Source: a virus
Virus record (IMG/VR): IMGVR_UViG_3300011114_000931
Span: 1 to 41,491 of that record
Length of the DNA stretch: 41,491 bases
Reading direction: 5' to 3' (one strand)
Under the pieces are notes generated by a model. That model saw only the letters and a list, made by a program, of their open reading frames with translations. It did not search any database and was not told the DNA's origin. The translations under genes and the position numbers were made by a program. Every line of letters starts with the position of its first letter. The stretch's first letter is position 1. Shown piece by piece: positions 38,190 to 41,491 of this stretch.

Positions 38190-38701
38190 TCGTAACTAAA
38201 ATATTTAGCGCAGACGGCGTTAAACTTTTGAACGCGATTCAACGATTAGAAAAAAAATCTGTAGCTGTGGGCTGGTTTGAAAAATCCCATTACGATGACG
38301 GTACGCAAGTTGCAACAGTTGCAGCACAAAATGAATTCGGAAATCCCAATAAAAACATACCGGCTCGCCCGTTTATGCGTCCTACTGTTATTCATGACAA
38401 AAAAAAGTGGGAAAAACTTACAACTGACGGCGCAAAAAAAATATTAAAAGGTGAACTAACAATTGATAATGTTTTGGTTTTGCTCGGGCAACAAGTAACC
38501 AGAGACATCAAAGACACTATCAGCAAAATATATTATCCAGCATTAGCAGAACGAACTGTATTAGCTCGGATTGAGCGCAGTTCAAAATTATCACGCATCA
38601 AAGGCCCTATTAAGAACGCAACACTAGGCTCAGTGACAAAACCATTGATTGACACTGGTATCATGTTTAATACGATAACGCACGAATTGCGGGACGAATA
38701 A
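38186..38701 (+). CDS. Tail completion/neck protein (HK97 gp10-like)
   Basis: This is 171 residues from ATG 38186 (ATGA overlap; an upstream TTG is less likely). KSVAVGWFEKSHYDDGTQVA, then AQNEFGNPNKNIPARPFMRP and a C-terminal KPLIDTGIMFNTITHEL are characteristic of the gp10-like/virion morphogenesis group (V.vG......G......A..nEfG....iP.RPF.r ... L.dTG.l...i). It joins the connector to the tail. Confidence 0.83.
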   Translation: MIVTKIFSADGVKLLNAIQRLEKKSVAVGWFEKSHYDDGTQVATVAAQNEFGNPNKNIPARPFMRPTVIHDKKKWEKLTTDGAKKILKGELTIDNVLVLLGQQVTRDIKDTISKIYYPALAERTVLARIERSSKLSRIKGPIKNATLGSVTKPLIDTGIMFNTITHELRDE

Positions 38702-38702
38702 A

Positions 38703-39077
38703 ATGATTCCAGGCGCAAACATCCTTAATATGGCATTGCAAATCATCGCAAAACAAACCGTACAGTATTATGCTTTTGTAAGTCGCGCGCTCAATGCTGT
38801 TGGCCAAGATATTGCTACTTATGCGGCGGTGCAAAATATCGTCGGCAGCTGGCAGCCGGTACCCAGACAAGTTTATGTTTTGTATGGATTAGATTTACAA
38901 AAAGATTACTTTACTTTTTATACGTCAAATAATGTGCTAGATGTTACCCGCGACGTTTCTGGCGATCAAATCGCTTATCGTGGCCGCCGCTATCAAGTAG
39001 AGTCAAATAACGACTGGTATCAACTAGATGGCTGGAAAGGTATTTTGTGCGTAGGACTGGGGGCAAGCAATGCCTAA
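38703..39077 (+). CDS. Phage collar protein
   Basis: This is 124 residues. The order NMALQIIAKQTVQYYAFVSR, AVGQDIATYAAVQNIVGSWQ, PVPRQVYVLYGLDLQKDYFT, YRGRRYQVESNNDWYQLDGW fits the collar protein family of simple myoviruses, with QPVPR and the final YQVES..DWY..DGW as most typical parts. It is a ring component of the neck. It overlaps the next gene by 8 bases. Confidence 0.8.
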   Translation: MIPGANILNMALQIIAKQTVQYYAFVSRALNAVGQDIATYAAVQNIVGSWQPVPRQVYVLYGLDLQKDYFTFYTSNNVLDVTRDVSGDQIAYRGRRYQVESNNDWYQLDGWKGILCVGLGASNA

Positions 39078-39618
39078 TTTAACGGATAATTCGCTCATAC
39101 AATTATTTTTGCCCATCATTAATGCGCAATTAATTGTAGATGGTTTTACGACCACGGTTGTTAAGCAGTCTAATCAACCCACGATGCAAGGCATAAATAC
39201 TGTGCCTACAGTATATTTTTTTAAAGTTGCTGATAAGCGATATGGTTTTTTAGGACGAAATGACGTTTGGAATGATATTGATTCAGAAATGGTTCATACA
39301 GAATCGCAATACATTGAAAGCACCTGGCAATTTTCTGCTCTTGTTTTGCAGAATCCTAGCAACACATCATTGCCTACAGCGAGTGATTTAATAAATGATG
39401 TTGCAAGCATAATGCAAAGTGATAAAACTAGGAATATACTAAATGCATCTGGCGTTGGGGTACTTAGAATAACAGATATCCGCAACCCATATTTTCAAGA
39501 TGATAGGGACAATTTTGAAGCCTCACCTAGTTTTGATATAACGTTTGTTTATCAAAACATCAGGACGTCTACAAGCCCTGTTATTACCGACTTTGTACCT
39601 GCAATCTACGGAGTGTAA
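39070..39618 (+). CDS. Neck terminator protein (gp12-like)
   Basis: This is 182 residues. QPTMQGINTVPTVYFFKVAD, the ESQYIESTWQFSALVLQN segment and TDIRNPYFQDDRDNFEASPS with FDITFVY at the end are the pattern of the LIC_12616/gp12-like neck terminator family. It caps the tail tube and sheath and docks to the collar. It is followed at once by the sheath gene. Confidence 0.82.
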   Translation: MPNLTDNSLIQLFLPIINAQLIVDGFTTTVVKQSNQPTMQGINTVPTVYFFKVADKRYGFLGRNDVWNDIDSEMVHTESQYIESTWQFSALVLQNPSNTSLPTASDLINDVASIMQSDKTRNILNASGVGVLRITDIRNPYFQDDRDNFEASPSFDITFVYQNIRTSTSPVITDFVPAIYGV

Positions 39619-39621
39619 CAG

Positions 39622-41394
39622 ATGGGAATTAATATTAATCGATACGTTGATATAACATCAACGGTTGGCGCTGGTGGCGTGCCGCCTGTTCGTTCGCTAA
39701 TCGGTAGATTGTTTACAGGTAATAGTAAATTACCACCACAAACTTTTATTGAATTTACTAATGCTACGGATGTCGGTACTTATTTTGGTACGGCATCAGA
39801 AGAATATGCTCGAGCTTTGTTTTATTTTACTTGGGTAAGTAAATCAAATACCACTGCGGATGCGATTCAGTTTGCTCGATGGGCGACTGTTGCGGTAGCG
39901 CCTATGATTTATTCAATACCTAATAACGCTGCTGATTTAGCTGCTTTGCAAGCAATTAGTGCCGGATCGTTTGGGTTAACAATCGGCGCAACTTCTCACG
40001 TTTTAACGGGCATTGATTTTACTGGCGCAACTTCTCTCTCTGACGTGGCTTCTGAATTACAAACAGCAATTAGATTGCAATCTGGGGCTGCGTTTGCAAC
40101 TGCCACGGTTGTCGAAAGCAATGGTGGTTTTATTTTTACGGCTGGTGCTACGGGTGCGGCTGAGATATCAGTACAAGTAGCCGGAGGCGGCACGGATATA
40201 ACAGCTGAAGGTTTGCTGGGATGGTTTCCTGGAAATACTTACTCAAGCAATTTATCTGCTATCCCGCCTTTATTTACTAATGCGATTTATGCGGCCAACG
40301 CAATATGGGCTAGAGGTTCGGCAGCAGAAACTATATCTGCCGTTCTAACAGCCTCTTCTGCAGTATCTAATAATTTCGGCTCTTTTCTGTTTTTAAATAA
40401 TTTAAACGTAACTTTAAGCCAAGCAATTGCGGCAGCAACTTGGAATCAAACGCAGAACGTCGAATATCTTTATACTGTTCCTGTAAGCGCCGCAAACGCT
40501 GCTGCGTGGTCAAATGATACAACAGGGTTAGGATTAATTGGCGGATGTTGTTTGACGCTTCAAACGCCTTCTTTTACAGCCGTTGGAACCGTAGCATCAG
40601 CATCAAATCAAGTGACAGGATTGTTAAATAATAACCGTATGACTGCGGGGATGTTGGTTTCAGGCACAAACATTCCTACAGGAACAACAATCCTATCTAT
40701 TAACAGCACGACGTTCGCATTAACTTTGTCAGCCAATGCCACAGGAAGCGCCACAGAAACCATTACATTTTATCCTAATGAGTTTCCCGAGCAGTGTCCT
40801 ATGATGATAGAAGCAAACACAGATTACACGGCTGATAATTCGGTTCAAAATTACATGTTCCAAAATTTTGATCCATTTTTAACGCCTAGCGTTGTTTCTG
40901 ATGATTTAGCTGATGTTTATGATGCGCAATATGTGAATTATTACGGTCAAACTCAAACATCAGGGCAAGTATTTAATTTGTATCAACGAGGATTAATGCT
41001 GGGCCCGATTACTTCGCCGCCTGACATGACGACTTATGTTAATGAATTGTGGCTAAAAGATGATATGACCGCTGTGTTGTTTACGTTGCTTATGCGATTA
41101 AAACAATTGCCAGCCAACACACAAGGTCAATCGTTAGCTTTATTGTCTATACAAGGCGTCATTAATCAAGCATTACTGAATGGTGTTATTTCTGCAGGAA
41201 AAACTTTAACAACGATTCAACAAGGATTTATTACTGATACAAGCGGTGATGCAAATGCATGGTATCAAGTACAAAATTCCGGGTATTGGGTTGATGTGGT
41301 CATTGATGCTATTACTAATCAAGCAGAGTATATTTTGATTTATTCAAAAGATGATGTGGTTCGTAAAATTATCGGTCAGGATATTTTGATCTAA
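39622..41394 (+). CDS. Tail sheath protein (DUF3383 type) with inserted beta module
   Basis: This is 590 residues. N-terminal part: INRYVDITSTVGAGGVPPVR then SLIGRLFTGNSKLPPQTFIE and FTNATDVGTYFGTASEEYAR, typical for DUF3383 sheath proteins. The C-terminal part has LYQRGLMLGPITSPPDMTTY and VNELWLKDDMTAVLFTLLMR plus YILIYSKDDVVRKIIGQDIL, the usual sheath end. Between them, residues ~318-388 (VTGLLNNNRMTAGMLVSGTN, TTILSINSTTFALTLSANAT) form an extra beta domain also found in the collar fibre. The sheath contracts to drive the tube into the cell. Its last codons lie in the 127-base terminal repeat. Confidence 0.88.
   Translation: MGININRYVDITSTVGAGGVPPVRSLIGRLFTGNSKLPPQTFIEFTNATDVGTYFGTASEEYARALFYFTWVSKSNTTADAIQFARWATVAVAPMIYSIPNNAADLAALQAISAGSFGLTIGATSHVLTGIDFTGATSLSDVASELQTAIRLQSGAAFATATVVESNGGFIFTAGATGAAEISVQVAGGGTDITAEGLLGWFPGNTYSSNLSAIPPLFTNAIYAANAIWARGSAAETISAVLTASSAVSNNFGSFLFLNNLNVTLSQAIAAATWNQTQNVEYLYTVPVSAANAAAWSNDTTGLGLIGGCCLTLQTPSFTAVGTVASASNQVTGLLNNNRMTAGMLVSGTNIPTGTTILSINSTTFALTLSANATGSATETITFYPNEFPEQCPMMIEANTDYTADNSVQNYMFQNFDPFLTPSVVSDDLADVYDAQYVNYYGQTQTSGQVFNLYQRGLMLGPITSPPDMTTYVNELWLKDDMTAVLFTLLMRLKQLPANTQGQSLALLSIQGVINQALLNGVISAGKTLTTIQQGFITDTSGDANAWYQVQNSGYWVDVVIDAITNQAEYILIYSKDDVVRKIIGQDILI
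40573..40785 (+). other. Beta module in sheath shared with collar fibre
   Basis: Encoded residues ~318-388 align with residues ~174-242 of the collar fibre (8246-8455): VTGL, M.AGM.V.G.N, TTI.SI, LSA.ATG and a closing FY are common to both, with equal spacing. It probably projects from the outer surface of the contracted-type sheath, as insertions at this site do in other phages. Confidence 0.7.
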
Positions 41395-41491
41395 CTGAGG
41401 GGCAAACATGTTTAACGTTAGCGGTTTTGGTACAAGTGTAAATATTTTAGCCTCGGTTACTTATCCGATAGGTTTGCAAATCACACAATTT
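41365..41491. repeat. 127-bp terminal direct repeat, right copy
   Basis: Identical to bases 1-127; see the left copy. It contains the end of the sheath gene and the first codons of the tube gene. Confidence 0.93.
41408..41491 (+). CDS. Tail tube gene, 5' fragment (duplicate of 44-127)
   Basis: The first 28 codons of the tube gene are repeated here only because the contig ends overlap. It is not a second gene. Confidence 0.93.
   Translation, partial: MFNVSGFGTSVNILASVTYPIGLQITQF

Overview
The window is a complete, AT-rich genome of a contractile-tailed (myovirus-type) double-stranded DNA phage. The first 127 bases recur exactly as the last 127 bases (1-127 = 41365-41491), so the contig closes on itself and the unique genome is about 41,364 bp. 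The repeat lies inside genes (sheath 3' end, tube 5' end) and looks like an assembly overlap rather than a biological end. The host is not identifiable. A Gram-negative bacterium is most likely, given the T4-type lysozyme and two lipoproteins with lipoboxes. I see no integrase, CI-type repressor, tRNA, CRISPR array or insertion sequence, so a lytic or at least non-integrating lifestyle is inferred.

Layout. Starting from the packaging genes, the head module (27.4-36.9 kb, + strand) holds large terminase, DUF1073-type portal, SPP1 gp7/Mu F-like protein, DUF2213 protease/scaffold, Gp24-like cement protein and DUF2184 major capsid protein. The neck and tail module (37.3-41.4 kb, continuing through the contig joint to 8.8 kb) holds DUF4054 connector, gp10-like, collar and neck-terminator proteins, DUF3383 sheath, DUF3277 tube, a tail assembly chaperone pair with a -1 frameshift, tape measure, Dit-like protein, Pam3-type baseplate plug, hub, Gp138-type spike, wedge proteins, baseplate J, DUF2612 protein and a collar-domain fibre. 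An HNH endonuclease gene sits between tube and chaperone. A ParB-like gene and a small-terminase-like gene follow at 8.8-9.8 kb, about 17.6 kb from the large terminase. Then come three large fibre genes built from shared modules (10.0-16.4 kb) and a lysis module (16.8-17.4 kb) followed by a VRR-NUC nuclease.

The early region is divergent. A leftward operon (21.6 to 17.9 kb) encodes a DUF7173-like protein, a lipoprotein, a Sak4-like RecA-fold ATPase, a DUF669-type single-strand-binding protein, a Cas4-like exonuclease, a membrane protein and a zinc-finger protein. A rightward operon (21.7-25.8 kb) encodes a Cro-like regulator, a run of very small proteins, and lambda O-like and P-like replication proteins. 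A second leftward cluster (27.3 to 26.2 kb) holds six tiny genes coupled mostly by overlapping stop/start codons.

The most striking hidden structure is a set of four leftward sigma70-like promoters (at 21.63, 27.31, 32.83 and 37.23 kb). Each has a 17-base spacer that is itself a variant of one dyad (TTRTTAW-N3-WTAAYAA), so they look like one dispersed regulon under a single repressor, possibly the Cro-like protein. The second is a pair of winged-helix, initiator-like genes (23975-24916 + and 29184-29714 -), each carrying iteron-like repeats inside its own coding sequence next to AT-rich DNA, which suggests two lambda-type intragenic origins or binding sites. Several genes below 60 codons, and the frameshifted chaperone extension, were found by direct reading of the sequence.
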